A DNA stretch of 64,000 nt from Gymnogyps californianus (GCF_018139145.2 NC_059479.1:4774001-4838000); one strand, 5' to 3'; counted from the first letter of the stretch, positions 49,603-64,000 are shown. The notes: generated by a model not told the origin, from the letters alone. A program made the numbers and translations.

Positions 49603-52600
49603 AATGGGAAATGTCATTCTGAAGACTAATAAATGTGATCAAATTTGAGATGCTTAATCACATTTAAGAATTCCTCAATGCCAAATTAACATCTTCATAA
49701 TTGACAAAATACTTTGCATGTTTTAGAAAAGAAATTGCATTTTAATCAGTGGTTGAATGAACATAAAAGAGAGATGGAGGAAAAGACATTCCCTTCTTCA
49801 CAGATCTCCCAAGCTGCATTTTTTACCTTCCAGTTTGAACTTCCTATTTCTTTGTTTTTCTACTCAAGATTTGTTTTTTACGCTGTACTACCAAAATTAG
49901 TTAAATCTGGTAGATTTTCAGGCACTAAAACTATTTTAATGATCAGAGGACATACACTTATGAATAGGAAACTAATTACTGGAAATTTTCTGAGATGAAT
50001 TCCTTAAAATCACACAGAGAAATTACTGATATATTAACATTTTCTCCACTCAAGAATATGAAAATTCCTTTGTCTGAAAAAGCCGTAGTGTATGTGATAT
50101 GTATGTCTGAATGAATATCAAAGAGCCTCTGCCTACGTATGTCTGCAATAAGATATATCGGCATAACCTATCCACCAGGTTAAGATGAACCAACCAGGCA
50201 TTCTCAGTGGCATTCCCACTACAAAATAGAGGTAACTGATCTGCACAATATGATTCCAAGAAAGTCCATGTATCGCATACAACAAATTTTACGAAAGAAA
50301 AAACCCAGACAACGATACTGACTTCTTTATGATTCCAGGTCTAAAGCACTAAAAAATTGTAATCAAGATCCATCCTTTCTGATCAGAGTGGACTAGGAAA
50401 ATCATATGTGGGTGGGCTGATCTGTGGTATGAAGTCTTTTCTTTATACTGCTTCTTTTCTTGCCATACCCTCACTTTAACTCATGCTATTGCCATAACTC
50501 CAGAATTGGTACGAAGAGTCTATCGGCTAAATCATTCATCGTCTATCAAACCCAGCAATATACAAGAGTAATTAATTCCCTGCTGAATGCTTTAAGTAGG
50601 AGGGGAACATATGGAGCTAGTATCTCTTATTTCAAATATTGATCTACTCACCAAGCCTAACTGTAAGTAAATAGTCATGCAGAAACTATAAGCATTATCT
50701 ATATATCAGCCGTAATTCCTCAAGAAAATGTACTATGTATTCCCTTGCAAAAAGGCAAGAACATAATCAGATGTAAAAATTGGACTCTTGTGTTACTGAT
50801 GTAAAGCAATGATGACTTTAAAGAAAACAAACCTGAAGAATTATCAAAACTGCTTTTTATATTTTCCTGAAGGGTATTTCATATCAGCCATGAGTTCTTA
50901 TTAGAATTCACTTTTTAAATTATAATATTTGAGTATTCACGTATAATTTATCATCTTGTTCATGGAGATGCATGATTAATGAAAGGAAACTGTAAGGTAA
51001 TTGAAAAGTACTAATAAAATTTAATATATTAGATCTGTTATTTTTAATTTTCCAAAGGATCATCAGAAAGCCCCTTATCACTTAAATGGAGTCTCTTTAA
51101 ATGACCACAAGATGAATATTATGGGCTTCAACCCCTATCAGTGATTTCAAAAGGAGCAGGGCCTTACACATGTAGAAGTCCTGTCAATTATCTTTTCTGC
51201 CACTGTTTTTTGCCCAAGAGAGTCCTTTATTATTGGATCTCAATCTTTCTCTCAATGGAAGATTAAAAACCAAAAAGCCTATTTATGTGAACTGCAATAC
51301 TTGGCTCGTTTAGCATGAGAAACCAAATGGATTTGGAAGTAGTTCTGTTTATCTAAACTGGGACCAAATTAACTTATTATTTAGTGTGCATTTGTACCAG
51401 TTCATTTTATTCAGACCAATAAATCATGTCTCTTATTTCTCTGGAATTATGCACACCAAAACATGTGTGCAGACCGCACACAAGTGGAAGGGATGCATGA
51501 AACCAGAAAAGATACTAAGCTGCGTATTCTCTCCCAATATCAATGATGGCTCAGCATGATGAACTGCTTTATTTCCAACCAGAGCGCTGTGAATGACTGT
51601 AACATATCTTTGAAGATGTTACAAAAATAACACTCTCGTGTTTTTAATTTTTCAAAGGTCATTCCCTTCAGAAATACGTGAACTTCTATAAATGACAAAT
51701 AATGCCTAACGATGAACAACCAGAGATGAACAGCCAGCTGGCTTATTGATATTCAAAGCTGACTCAAAAGACAGCTTCGTAACAAAGGGAAAGGAATACA
51801 TAGCATAAGTATGACACATGGGTTCAACTGGTAAAACACACATCAAAGAATATCCTGGGCACAAAAAGGAACTGTTTAATTAGCAGCTTCAAGAAGACTG
51901 ACCATTTGCATACTGAACAAAAACCGAGTTATCTGTGTTCTGATCAAAGGCATTTGGATCTGAATGGTCAGGGATTATGTATTATGTATCAGTCAATTAC
52001 GCATTAAAGCACAAGTCTGACTCAGAAATGCTCAATGTTTGCTCACAGAAACATGTTTCCTTAATCAGTGGAGTTCAGAGATCTTTTACCATAATTGCCA
52101 TACCAATGAGTTTGGTGGACAGACACAGTTCTGATGTAAGAGCAAATCTGTTCTAATTAAGGCTACGGGGCTAAAGGAGGTAGTAGCAAAATGTAGTTAG
52201 TGCTTTTTTTTTTTCTGCTTTTTTTTTCTTTCTTTATATATACTTTCTGTAATAATACAGATGCTGGGGAAGAATAGCTCAACAAGCATTGATAAATCCT
52301 TCCTTTTATTCCAGCTGAATTATTTCCATTTTATTTTAGTATCACCATGTGTGAAGTCTCAATAGCTGAACAACTTGCTTCTGAAACCTTATTTGTCCCA
52401 TGGTTCTTCTAAAATCTGAGGTCGATATTGAGAATTAGCTTCATATTTACAGGGTTTGAAACGTACATGTGCGACTGGTGCAATCAAGATGCAATTTCAT
52501 ACAAGCTACTGCAAACTAATAATGAGGTTCTCAGTGATGTGAAGATTCAACTGTCAGTTCAAAGCTTTCATTTTCGAGCTATTCCATTTGCTAGAAAAAA

Positions 52601-53709
52601 AGAACATTTGGAACAATGTTTGTAAGCTGCATGATAAAGTATCCTGAGGGATCTGAGCAAAAGCAGTTAACAAAGAAACCATCTAAAGAAGAACTTGTGT
52701 CATTTGCAATGATGGCACAGCAATGCAGATCTCTAATATATTTTTACTTCCACAATTAAAATCACACAGCTCTTCTACATAACCTATTATCATTAGATTT
52801 CAAAGCACTTTACAATGTCTATTGTCATCAACCATCAAAACCACAAACCTAATTGTTCATTAGTAGTGACTATTATGTTTATGCAGTGCTTTGGCAGTGA
52901 AATTTCTTCCACGTAGTATTTGTGGCTACATCTATACTAGTTAATTATACTATTCCCAGGCAATAAAATACGGTCCTGTATATTGTTAAAATAATCCAGG
53001 GAATGTTTCTGGCCTAGTCCAATTTGTACTCGCCCAAATAATTCCCAAGCCTAAGCTGGGAGCTGGAGCTTTCCAGTAATGACACCCAAAAGGCCATTCA
53101 CATGCAGCCACCCTGTTTTGGCAGGTAGGAGACTTTATTAGCGTGGGGTTGATCTATGCCAATTGGCCTCAGTGTCTGGGAATCTTCCCAAGCATGTTTA
53201 ATTTACTAGTGTCAATAGCCTGATAGACCAAGAATTAATTAAACAATTTGGCCATTTTATGCAATCTTGTTCTTCAGTGGCAAGAAAAAAGCTGGGTGGG
53301 GGAACAAAGAAATAATATTTTGGGCATCTCAAACTCTTGGGAAAGTGAAATGAAAACTTAATAATGTCTTATACATTAGCTTAATATTACCTATTATTGA
53401 CATAACATTTTGTCCTTTTAAATAGATATTGTTCTTTCTACGAAGTTTTAGGTTTTGGTTAAAGGGTAATTTGGTCTCTATTGCCAATCAGGTCTACTAT
53501 ATTTTCCTCTTCCAAATGAAGTGTTAGGTGAAAGATGAGGTTTTGAGAGTATTAGACATCAGAAAAATTGTTAAATGCTATTAAAACAGCAACGTGCAAA
53601 TTATGCTTTCACCTCTTGTGATGCTTTAGATTGTAACACTGGAAAAATAAACAATTAAATACCCCTCCACTCCCTGCACACTGAAAATACCTATTAGAGG
53701 TTAACTCAC

Positions 53710-53761
53710 AATGTCCCGAAGAAATTTGTGCAGAACACTGCTTTGTTTTGCTGTAGATTTT
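53710..53761 (-). CDS. exon candidate, frame undetermined
   Basis: Acceptor 'cttgatctgcctag' and donor CATT|GTGAGT are good. All three frames are open over 52 bp. The most protein-like is KSTAKQSSVLHKFLRDI (entry 2, exit 0). Confidence 0.3.
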
Positions 53762-55409
53762 CTAGGCAGATCAAGTTTGTCAGAATTTTTCACGATTTAG
53801 GAAGTTACAAACAGTTGAGTCTATGTTTACAGAATGTAACAAACTCTGCTAACTTTTTTTAGGTAGGCTGGTAGATACCCATTCTCAGCTTGAGGGAACT
53901 CAGTCCAACACCGTACCCTTTTCGCAACCCAGGTACCAGGCTGCATGACGTAAGAGACTCGTGCGTTGTGAGAATCTCCCTTATTAATAGGTTACAGAAA
54001 GGTTAAGTGGGTTACAGAAAGAACCCTCCCACATGAATACAAAACCCCCCATGATTCTCACTGCCTCATTCTTTATTTTATACAAAGCAAACCAGATCCA
54101 CCAGATGCCTATCACTGAATAACATAAACCTTAGTGATTAAAAAACTCTCTGGAAAGTGGGAACACAAGTAGCTAATCTTATTATATTGTAGGAACCAAA
54201 CCCAATTCTCTTATTTTCTAACTGAGTACCCTAACTACTGAACTATTTGATGAGAGGAATATCTCTTTCTGCCTGGCAGCTTTCTGAATATAGCCTTTTA
54301 TCTCCTTTGATTTTCTTACAAGTGCTCAAAAATATAACAATCCATTACATGGCTAATGAAACATTTGCTATTAAAAAAAAAAGGTATTAAAAAATTCAGG
54401 AAGCAAAAACATACTGAAAAAATAATTTCAGTTTGACACAATTTTTCTACCAGTTTCTGGATTCAGGTACCAAAAATTAAAATAAATAATTAACTATTTA
54501 TAGAGTTCTAGATAAGAAAAATTCTATAAGATATGTGTCTCTTCTCAAAAACTACTTTCACCTCAAAAAAGAAAAAAAAGCAAACCAGAACCACATGACC
54601 AACACAGGAGGACTTTGTGAAGTATATTAACAACTTCTTTTTTAAAACAGAAGAGGATCATTTTGCTTTTTGGGTTTCAGTCCAGCTGAACACACTATCA
54701 GCAAGTGACCAATCTCTAAATCCCTGTTCCACAGCAAATTGCAATTTGGTATTGATTCAACAGGATCAAGAGCAATGTGTGCTTTGAAGACAGAGAGAAG
54801 TGGGGAGGAGTTAAAACATGTTTTTAATGTGTGCACGAAGCCAAACCCAGACTCCAAGTACTGCAAAGTAAAGACTCATTTCTCCTTCTTACTACTCAGT
54901 TTTAAATCCAGGGCACGTTTTTAAAAGCATCTGAAGTGACAGAAGAATTAAACTTCCTTTCAAAATAGTAATAAAGACAGAAGTTAAGTTTTAAAGGAAA
55001 CGGATCTTTAACAATAACTTTAACCTCCAGAACAACACAACCAGAAATCTTCAATAAGATTAAAATCACGAAACACACCTGTGGATTTTTTTTCTTTTTT
55101 GGTTTCAAGAATCATTTTTACTTTGCAGCATTGATCCCCATAATAACTCCTGCTAACGTGTAGTTGTGAATTGAATGAACTCATATCATCTGCTTTGATT
55201 TAAATATTGATTCTTTGTAATGTATGAGAACAGCTGCTTTTTTGAATTCCCTTCCATCCTCCTTATTACTAAAAACATCATCAGTTTAGCTATGGGATTT
55301 TGATGCTTAAATAGCATTTCAACTAGACAATCTAATGAACTCAGTCAGAAAAGATTTATTCACCGAGATCTGAGGAAAATACAATCCACATTTTCAAACA
55401 TTGACTTAC

Positions 55410-55472
55410 CAAAACATGACTTTGGGAAGTTACTTGATATTATGGCAGGGAGAATTGCCTGTACCTGTAAAC
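55410..55472 (-). CDS. exon candidate, unidentified gene
   Basis: The donor TTTTG|GTAAGT is consensus. Two nested acceptors, 'cactcaggtttcag' and 8 bases later 'gtttacag', share one open frame reading LQVQAILPAIISSNFPKSCF (exit phase 1). Entry is phase 1 from the outer acceptor. Confidence 0.37.
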
Positions 55473-58400
55473 CTGAAACCTGAGTGTATAATTAAATTGA
55501 TAAATAAATGGAATGGGTTAAAAAAAGTTCTTCACCTAACTAGAAAAAGTGTTTAAAATCAAAAACTGGAAAGCACAACTATTTCACATTACACTCCAAC
55601 AAAGAATTGATGCCTTCAAAGGATTAAGAGACGGAATCTGCCTCCCTAGTATTAGGACTCTTTACAGAAAATAGTGAATAATTATTGTAGATAGTGCTGT
55701 AACAGACACTTCTCAGCTTCTCAAGTGAAAGGCAGGCAAAACACGGTGCTTGAGAAGTGGGAAGGGATGCCTTAAATCTTCTCCACAACAGCTATGACTA
55801 ATTTCGTAAGTAAATCTGATTATTTTTATGTATAGTAAGGACAGTTTTATCTCATTTGTAAATTAGGCATTTAAGCTAAGCTGATTTCCAAGGTTTCCAG
55901 ACTTCATATTCTCTCAAACATCTACCTTCATATGAAATGTATAGCTGTAAAAGTTCCTTCTCCTCTCTTTCAAGGGAAGACTAGATGGCTATTAAACAGG
56001 TCTGGTGAGATAAACCCCACCCAGTTTGTATGGTGATAAATTAAAAAATTCAAATAATTTCCAACATAATCTATTTTCTCTGAGTAAACCAGGTGTGGGT
56101 CAGAGGCATGTCTGCCTCAGCTTTGTCTACCTTGAATTAAAATTCCAAATATTGCATATCATGCATCATTTTCATATAAATCAGCAAGATGAGATAAAGG
56201 CAAGGTTCCTTGTCCTCCATTGTCTTTCTTAGAATGCCACTTCAAGTTAGCTAAATTCAGCTGGCTCATTCAAACACAAATCTGAGATTTTTTTTCAAAG
56301 TGAAGACAAGGTCTAAGTGATTTGTCCTCATATGTCCTCTCTCCAGCTACACTGTAGGCTGTACCTACAGAACTTTGACTACCTCAGTAAGTTATGCCAA
56401 GGGCAGGATATGAATGTAAAATGCTGTTGGTATATCAATATACAACTCGGGTGAGATGTTATTCTCTGAGGCGCATTCCTTCTTCTAACATGCATCACTC
56501 TGGAAGCAGCTGAAGTTACATTGAAAATTCTAGTTATTTCAGAATAAAAATATCCAAATAGGCGCTTTCCAGTGCAGTTACTATAGTAACTGTGAGAGTG
56601 GGAAATTAATTCTAGCTCTCTAACAAGAGTCAAGAATAACCACTTTCCATTACATATGCATAACGATAAAACTATGTTAGCTCATATAAAATAATAATTA
56701 TGAAAATTATTTTTTCATGAAGTGGATTTTTATTTTTAAAAGAGATCTTGAGCAAGCAAGCAGAACCAAACTGTAAAAATACTCTGCACAGTGAGCTAGT
56801 TATGTTATCAAAAACTTTGGAAAATGTATTTTTTTTTTTTTAATCTCAGACTGAAAGCACATTTTTGGCAGTACCTCTGCTTTTTTGCCTTCTTCTGTGC
56901 CTGCAGATTCTAGCAAACATGAAGCGTAGATGATCTATAAATTTCTACATGGTGCCACACGCATCTCAATGTACTCACAAGTACAACTTCCAAAAGATCT
57001 GAGTAAGCAAGAAATGCATCATCTAACTCTCAGCTGGCAAATATTTTGTCAGGTAAGAGTTAAAAGCATTGGATTGCACCATGCAGATTTATAATGCTTC
57101 TGCTGGGTATGGTGTCAGTAGCTGTTCCACAGTCAGTGGGCTTTATATGGTGTGGTATGTTTAGAGCAAACCTTCTGCTTTTTATTTTCCTTTCATTTTT
57201 ACTTTGCTGCCTGAGTGCTTTCTCTCTGAACTAGGAAAAGGCATCCACATGAACTGTCTGCAAATCCTTGCAGCTTAATTGCTTTCATCTGGGGACTTGT
57301 TATTGTTAAATTTAATAGACATTGGGGTGTTCTCTACTGAGACCTTTAATGTGTTTGGGGCCTTAGAGATCTCTGAAGAAAAATGGAACTTATGGAGAGA
57401 AAGTCAATGGTCCACTGACTAAGGAAAATCATGCACCTGCTAAAGAACATCTTTCTTTTAATATTACACCACGGTCTTTGGGTCCTAAAGGACCAGGGAT
57501 GACAGGACTAATTTAAACCTTTTAGTCTTGCTGTGATTGCAAGATGACGTCCAGCATGAATATACCTATAATTGTTTGTGAAGTGACATAGAGGAATATT
57601 TTCTTGTATGTATTTATGCATTCCTAACATACAGATGCAGAGTTCCATATTATAAGGGTGGGTTTTTTTATAACAAAGAAATAATTCATACGGGATTCTA
57701 GATTAGTGGTTCCATACTTTAAATTTTGATTTTTTAAGGAAGTATAACATTAACTCTACTTGGATCATGTTTTCTTATCTAAAGATTCACAGATCACTGT
57801 AAAAAGGACAGATTCAAGTTATTACTTCCCCAGAATGAAAGCTGGTTCTGCAGGAATTTTTCTAGCTGCAGCACTGACCCTGTGTTATAAACCCACACCT
57901 AAGTGAGATTTGAGTCCTGTCTTCTAGCAGAGATGTTTCAAGCAATACAGATTGGAGCTAAAGATGTATCAAACTGAAGACTGCATTCTGTGCACGTGGA
58001 ACCTGTACAAAAGTGCCTTCTGACTTGGGAAGAAGATTCTTAGTAGTTCAGGCAGCTGAGATTCTAGTTCACCTTAATGCTATCAAAGCTTTTTTCTATT
58101 CATATGAAGGTATGTCAGGATTCATTGTCGGGTTTCATCCTTTATAATCTGGAGTTCAACATGTATTTTGGTTTTCTGGTATCTTAATCTGCCCCAAATC
58201 AACCAATAAATATTGAGAAATTAAGGAAAAACCCTGTTCTTGTGAGATTACCAGCCTGATTTCCAACCTAATGATGTTCAGCTAAGCAGCCGGTTTTGAA
58301 AGCTTATCCATAGCAAATGTATTGAGTTTTATACATTACTTCTATTCTGTAATAAACTATTCTGCCTGGAAGGAATTACACAAAGCCACTACTGAATGAA

Positions 58401-59663
58401 TCATGCTGTGCTCTGTAGTCAAAAAACAGGTATTAAAGTTTTTCTCCTTTTAGCCAAATAGTTGGCTTGTTTACATAGTTGAATAAAATAGAATTTAAAA
58501 GGTTAAAACAAAAAGCAACCACTAATACAAGGAGAAAACATGGGTATGGAACGAAGAGATGTTTTTCAGATGAGAGAAAGAAGCAGATGGAAAGCTGATG
58601 AGGCAAAGAAATGCCAACCTGGGACTTTATCAAGCCATCCAGGTGGCAAAGCAAAGTGTTAGAGCTTAATTCCGCAAGATACTGAGAAATTCTTGAGATT
58701 TTATGTTCCCCAATCATCCCTACGGATGAAATATTACAGCAGGCAATTAATTTGTACACTGTTCTTTATCAATAGCTTGTTAGGAGAAATAAAATACAAG
58801 AACTTTTTGAGAAGCTGAATTTCTTTTAGAGTACCTTTGGTGATAGCTTTTGAAAATTCCATAGAAAGGAGGCTTGTTTTTGACACATTCAGAGAGTAAA
58901 TCTGAGCTATATTTTAGCAGCCCTGATGTGTAAATATACCAGTTCCATTCCAGAAGTGAAAATAATTTAGAAGACTATAGCTCTGATAAAGCTCCTAGAG
59001 TCTTAGATGAAAGACAGAAAATAAAGATGTTGGGGTCCCTTTTATCTGAAAAGAGAAGGTATTACTGTGAAATATTTTGGATTCTAAGGACTGTCATCTT
59101 TAGAGAGAACAAGACTTGTTCAAAACGGTGCTGTTGCAAAAATCTTTCTCTGAACTTCCATGTAAAACAATCTCTCAATGCTCAACCACTTTCCTTGATC
59201 TACCACAACTTCCCTCATTTGCATTTGCCCTCCCATGCCTTTATATCTGACAGACTATAACCTGCCTGCATGTGCAGACCACAGGAACAGTTGTTTGGAC
59301 TTTCTTTTCTCCATAATTTTACAATACACTTTTATCCTCACAGCTACTGGTAAGGTCACACAGGTTTAGAGACTCCAAAGTGTGCAATAAAATTGACTAT
59401 GCAAAGAGCATCAATCTCCATGCATGCAAGATGATCTTGTTCATACAGCAACAAGGGAGAAATGAGTGACAAGTCTCATTTGAAAGGCTATAAAGAAAAG
59501 GGAATGGTTAGGAAAAACCACACGTAAGAAAAAGCATCTGAATGTTAACTCCATTTAAAATATTTTAGATATGATTAAAAGAAAAAAAGTATTATAGAAA
59601 CTAAAGAAAAAAGGATTTGAAAAAATGACTTGTCATATTTTTATCATCAGATTCTTAACTTAC

Positions 59664-59738
59664 CACCTATGGAAAAACTATGCAAAACCCAAAAGAACAG
59701 TGTAATTCTTCGACATTTTGTGAAAACTTCAAATTCTA
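59664..59738 (-). CDS. exon candidate, hydrophobic segment
   Basis: Acceptor 'cacccattgacttcag' and donor GGTG|GTAAGT bound 75 bp with a single open frame (entry 1, exit 1) reading EFEVFTKCRRITLFFWVLHS then FSIG. The phase fits the 55410-55472 candidate. It could encode part of a membrane segment. Confidence 0.35.
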
Positions 59739-59739
59739 C

Positions 59740-62700
59740 TGAAGTCAATGGGTGCTGAAGGTACTGAGGCACTTTATAAAACTGAGAGTGTTAAAGGCAA
59801 AGAGTGGAGCAAGACTGGAGTCAGTTCTATCAACTCTGATACCTGGTGACAGTCTTCCCACTGTTACACTATGTAATTATTTCTGTTTAGGTTTATTTCT
59901 AAAGTAACAGGAAACTGAAACTTTTTTTTGGGGGGGAGGATTTTTCTTTTCTCATTTTCCCTTTCTTCTTCTTAACTCATGCAGAATTAGGAAAATTTCC
60001 CTGGGAAATACATCCCTTGGGGAATATGTATTCATTAGTAGTTCAACTGCAATCCCAGCACAGTAGAAACAGCTGCATCTCAGTTCTCCCTTAAGAATTG
60101 TGTTGTCTTTTGACCTAAGAGGCTAAGAAAATACATAGGAAAACAAGTAGGAAGTATTATAGAAAGGTGCTAGCAAAATAGCAAGCAAATAGAAAAGATT
60201 TCTAACAAAAACCATGACTACTGTGAAATATGTATTTAAAATTTGACTCAGTTCTTAAACAGAATAAACATCAATTTGCCAGTTGTCATGTGTCTCAGAA
60301 CCATTTATGCCATTTATTCTGAAGCATCACATTTATTTTCCTGACCTGCTGTGAGAAAGGGTTTGAGATGTTACTGCCACAGTTGAAATATGTTGCCATA
60401 TTCAGCGAAAAGATTCAGCATTATGCTGCACATAATAAGCTTCACCACTCATCTTACAATTAGTCATGTTGACACATTTTTATAAATTAGACCTAGCAAT
60501 CATTTTCAGATGAGACATTTTCCCTGCAGAAGGAATCCTTCAGCTTTGCAGGAAGCATCAAAAGTCAGAAATTTACTACAATAGAAAGCAATTTCTGTTA
60601 TGGAAAAGAGAAAGCTGCCTTTTGTACATGCCAAAAGGAAAATGAAATGTGAATCAAATTTATGATGGCAACAACAAAAACATTATTTTCTTCAAGTGAA
60701 GAGACATTGCACATAGCCTAACACTTCTTCTGGGCTAATTGTTCAAGTTCTATATATCATAGTATAACCAGAGGTAAACCAAAGCAAAACAAATTCCACT
60801 AATGAGTATGGCCCAGATTCTCAGAAGGCACAAAACAGCTTAGTTACATTAAACGCAAAAGCCATAGCAGCTATTTCAGATATGCAGTTGGTATCACTAA
60901 GCCCGAGAAAGAGCTAGAAAATGACAAAATAATACTTCTTCTGTACAAGTCTGTTTTGACTGATGGATTTCTGATGAATTTCCATTAAATATGAAATACT
61001 GTGCTAGGTACATATTTTTAACTGCCTGGTAGTTAATTTTACAGTTTTGAGCTGAAGACCTGGAGCTCTTCAGTGAAGTATGTAACTACAGCTAAGTAAT
61101 GTCTGGTTAATTTTTCCTCTTTTAAACACTGATAAATACAAGTTTAAGAAAGCCCTGCTGGCACCTCTTTAAGCAAATACTTTCCATATTTATATACCCA
61201 ATCTGAAAGAAATTGCAAATTACTACAGAATACCACATTATATTAGTTATAGCACCTCTGTGGAGAAAATATAATTCCTACAATCTGAAAACATTTAAAA
61301 ATTACACAGTCACACATCTGAAGACTTTGGATTTGTGAAGGTCAATGCACAATTTTCACTCTTTTACTCATATGGTCTGTTTTATTCATATTCCACAGTG
61401 GATTCCAGCAGGGTCCCTTTTGCCAAAGGCTGTCTTTCTTCAAGTCTCACCCGCCACATAGAAATCTTCTAAAAAGACTCTAGCTTTACTCTAGCAACTG
61501 GTGATGATGATAGCTTCGCTGTTAACAGCTTGCTTTATTCTGTCCTGACCTTGTGGTTTACTCTGAGAGCTCCACAAAAATCACCGCAGAAATCTTTTCA
61601 TCAGCATGAAGAATTTTATGTGCATTATGAAATGAATAGTGTAGCACTGACAGTGTGAGACATCATCTAACTTCAGGTTACAGTTAATTTGCATTGCAAT
61701 TTGTTTAAGGACTTTAAAGACAGCTATGCATTCAGGTTTGACTGGAGTGTCACTTGGTTTTAAATTTTGTTGTAAAACTTGCAAATACCTGTTATTAACT
61801 TCCAATCTTTTGTTCTAACTATTACATCCAATCCCAGAATAATGAATTCTACTCCACAGACAGCCCTGGTAGCCAGTTTTATAAGTCTATCAACATGCCC
61901 AAGTATATTTAAACAGCCTGGAGTGTGACAAACTAAATAAAATGATCAAAGAACTTCAAAGTGTCATAGCACCTCACAAGGCAGATCTGTGCAAAGGTAT
62001 CAATTCTTACTTTGCAAATATTTGCAAGTAAAAAAGAGATTTCCATGAATTTGTCAGAAGGCAAAAAATGTCACTTCTCCCAGTAAATACAATTTTTCAT
62101 TATGACAGCAGTAAAAATATAGAGTGGTATATGTACTCTGAGCTCTGCATATCTTGTAAAAATGAATGAGATCATTATAGCAAAATCATAGGAAAATAAT
62201 TATGGAAATAACAGGATTTTAGTGAGGCTTGTATTTTTTTCTTACTTTTATCACAAACACTTTTTGAACACACAAAGTACTGTTTTTGATTTTAAGTAAA
62301 CTACTGTAATTTCAAAATAACAATATTGAATATTAAAAGTCATGAGAGGAGTTAAAGCCTCTCAATAAAAATAGTAAAAGGCACAGATTTCTCCATCCAG
62401 AGGTTACAATGCTACTATATCCAGGATGGCTCTACATCCTCAGGCTATGTACCTACAATGCATTATTCTTAACAAAGAATAACCAAACACAAAGCTGTCT
62501 GATAGAGTGGGATATCAGCTTCAAAAACGGCAAGGGAGGGGGAGTTGTACTTTGCCACATCCAGGAACCTAAAGCTTATGGCTTGTATGTTTTTTGTGTA
62601 TGCTTTTTCATTCCCAGAAATAAAGGTTTAGGTTCCTGGACCTGGTTAAAAAATCCTCTGTATTTTTAAGCTGATATCCATATATCTCTCTCTATATATG

Positions 62701-63680
62701 CGCACTGCATATAAATTCCTTCTCTATTTTTCTTCTGTTTTCAGAAAGGCAAATCTGTCTGCTTCAGAGAAAAACAAAAATTCAGTACCCTTATTTTATT
62801 ATTTAAATATACAGTTGTAAACTGTGAACCTACTAAGGATAAGTCTATTCTGAAAGCATTTTGAGAGTACAGTGTTTTGATTGTGAATCACAATATGATT
62901 AGCTTTTCTTTCAAAAGAAAACTAATATGTAATGGGAATATGGTGCCTGTATCAATTTGTACACAGATGTATGTACATTACAGAGACATATTTTAACACA
63001 GAAATGTGAATGTATACACGACCACAATCACACAGAGAGTCATTTATACCTATTTGTTTTTTCTAATGTAACTTATAAGCGAAATCTATTTGGCATGACT
63101 GTGGAGCATGATTAAACTGTTTTATTGGATTATTATTCAACACGTTTATTATGGTGGTGCTGAAATAGTAGCCACTGTGATTGTGTAGATAATTTGTACC
63201 TTAAGTATTTGCAATCTAAAGAGAAAGGACTGACATTGTGTAGGGAAAGGGAACAGCAACCACAGCAGAGTGAACACTGTACAAATGACGTAACTCATTT
63301 GAACTTGTGAGTTGATTTAGGAGGAAATTAGGCTACTGGAAAGGAAACTAAATTAGTCATATGAGGCTGAGAAGACATGGGGGGAAAGGGAAGTTAAGAT
63401 AAAGACAGATGTTAAATGACGTTGAGCAGAAGGAAGGATTGTAACAACCAGCCAATGTGTAAGCCCAGTTGAAAGAACAGCATTCTCTGAAAAGTTCCAT
63501 TTGTATCCCCAGTCCCATACTGGGCCAAGACCCAGACATGTCTTCTTTTCCTCTATACCCACAGTCAAGTTTTCATGAAAATGAAATCTGACTGCACTGA
63601 ATGGGAGCCATAGCACTCTTTGGAAAGTACTATCTGCTGTTAGTGTTGCTTTCATTCTTACTGGCTGTTTCTCTTCCCTG
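59740..63680. other. AT-rich non-coding stretch, nothing recognised
   Basis: Neither strand shows a convincing exon, a known repeat or an RNA gene. A G-run (59929-59937) after a T-run and short AT phrases are the only local features. Confidence 0.45.
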
Positions 63681-63689
63681 TGAAGTCTC

Positions 63690-64000
63690 TAACTTGCTTC
63701 TTCCTGAAGTTTTCCTTAGGGACATACGATGAGCAAGCGGTTGGCAACAACAAAGGGACACGGCTGTGAGCCATGCCACAAGCTGGCACCTGGCTCGCCC
63801 AGTGTGGTGCTAATGAAGATACCTGCCTGGTCTACAGCTGTGCGATAAAACCTGTGTAGCAAGCTTTTGTGGCTATCCTGTAAGCCACTAGCATTGACTC
63901 AGCTGGAATAAATCAATATGGCACACCACTGTGTCGTCTCTATCTATACTCACCTTTGCAAAGTATATAAAAGGGGGATATTGCTGCAGAAGTCAGTGTT
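63690..64000 (+). mobile_element. possible 5' part of an LTR or a promoter, cut by the window end
   Basis: G+C rises over the last 300 bp, and a strong TATA box TATATAAAAGGGGG stands at 63964-63977, placing a start site near the window end. An AATAAA lies at 63906-63911. TATA followed by a G-run resembles LTR promoters, but the start of the element and its other end are not visible, and the family differs from the three LTRs above. A host promoter is the alternative. Confidence 0.3.

Noticed and set aside
1..64000. tRNA, rRNA, CRISPR arrays, bacterial operons, full-length retrovirus
   Set aside because: No cloverleaf with A/B boxes, no rRNA signature, no spaced direct repeats, and no gag/pol/env frames near any LTR were seen.

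Overview
This window looks like vertebrate nuclear DNA, most likely from a bird. It is AT-rich, holds three copies of one LTR family of the type common in avian genomes (a start near 'ctggtttcggctgggac', an inner 'ggcacagc...gacagctgacc...' block, a TATA box and an end near 'taaaccacgaca'), and carries a small CR1-like LINE fragment. No bacterial-style gene, rRNA, tRNA or CRISPR array was seen, and no reading frame is longer than about 150 codons. The species assignment rests on recalled repeat types and was not searched.

Main content. On the minus strand I find a series of short open reading blocks, each bounded by AG (after a pyrimidine tract) and GT (often GTAAGT or GTGAGT). Their codon phases fit from one to the next over about 40 kb. 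I read this as the 3' part of one large multi-exon gene running right to left, with introns of 0.1 to 7 kb. In order of transcription the best blocks lie at 38.7, 37.1, 33.3, 32.1, 30.8, 29.6, 28.9, 26.3, 21.5, 14.9, 9.6, 7.5, 5.3 and 4.9 kb. Weaker ones sit between them and upstream to 59.7 kb. The predicted protein has beta-rich stretches, scattered cysteines and a serine-rich linker. I do not recognise it and give no name. The exons were called by eye, so some will be wrong. One of them (33140-33323) reads well only if a one-base frame slip near 33228 is accepted.

Layout. 0-1 kb: a decayed plus-strand coding relic (133-741) and a possible last exon of the minus-strand gene. 1-16 kb: exons and small exons with introns, a CR1-like scrap, a G-quadruplex-type C-tract, and two solo LTRs (8450-8990 and 13243-13672). 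16-26 kb: long introns with the third and fullest LTR (20518-21124). 26-39 kb: the densest exon cluster, with an (AAC)15 microsatellite. 39-64 kb: mostly AT-rich non-coding DNA with a few exon-like blocks. At the right edge a less AT-rich stretch with a strong TATA box may be the start of another LTR or a promoter.

All three LTRs lie antisense to the minus-strand gene. This is the orientation expected to survive in introns, because the LTR poly(A) signals are then not read in the sense direction.
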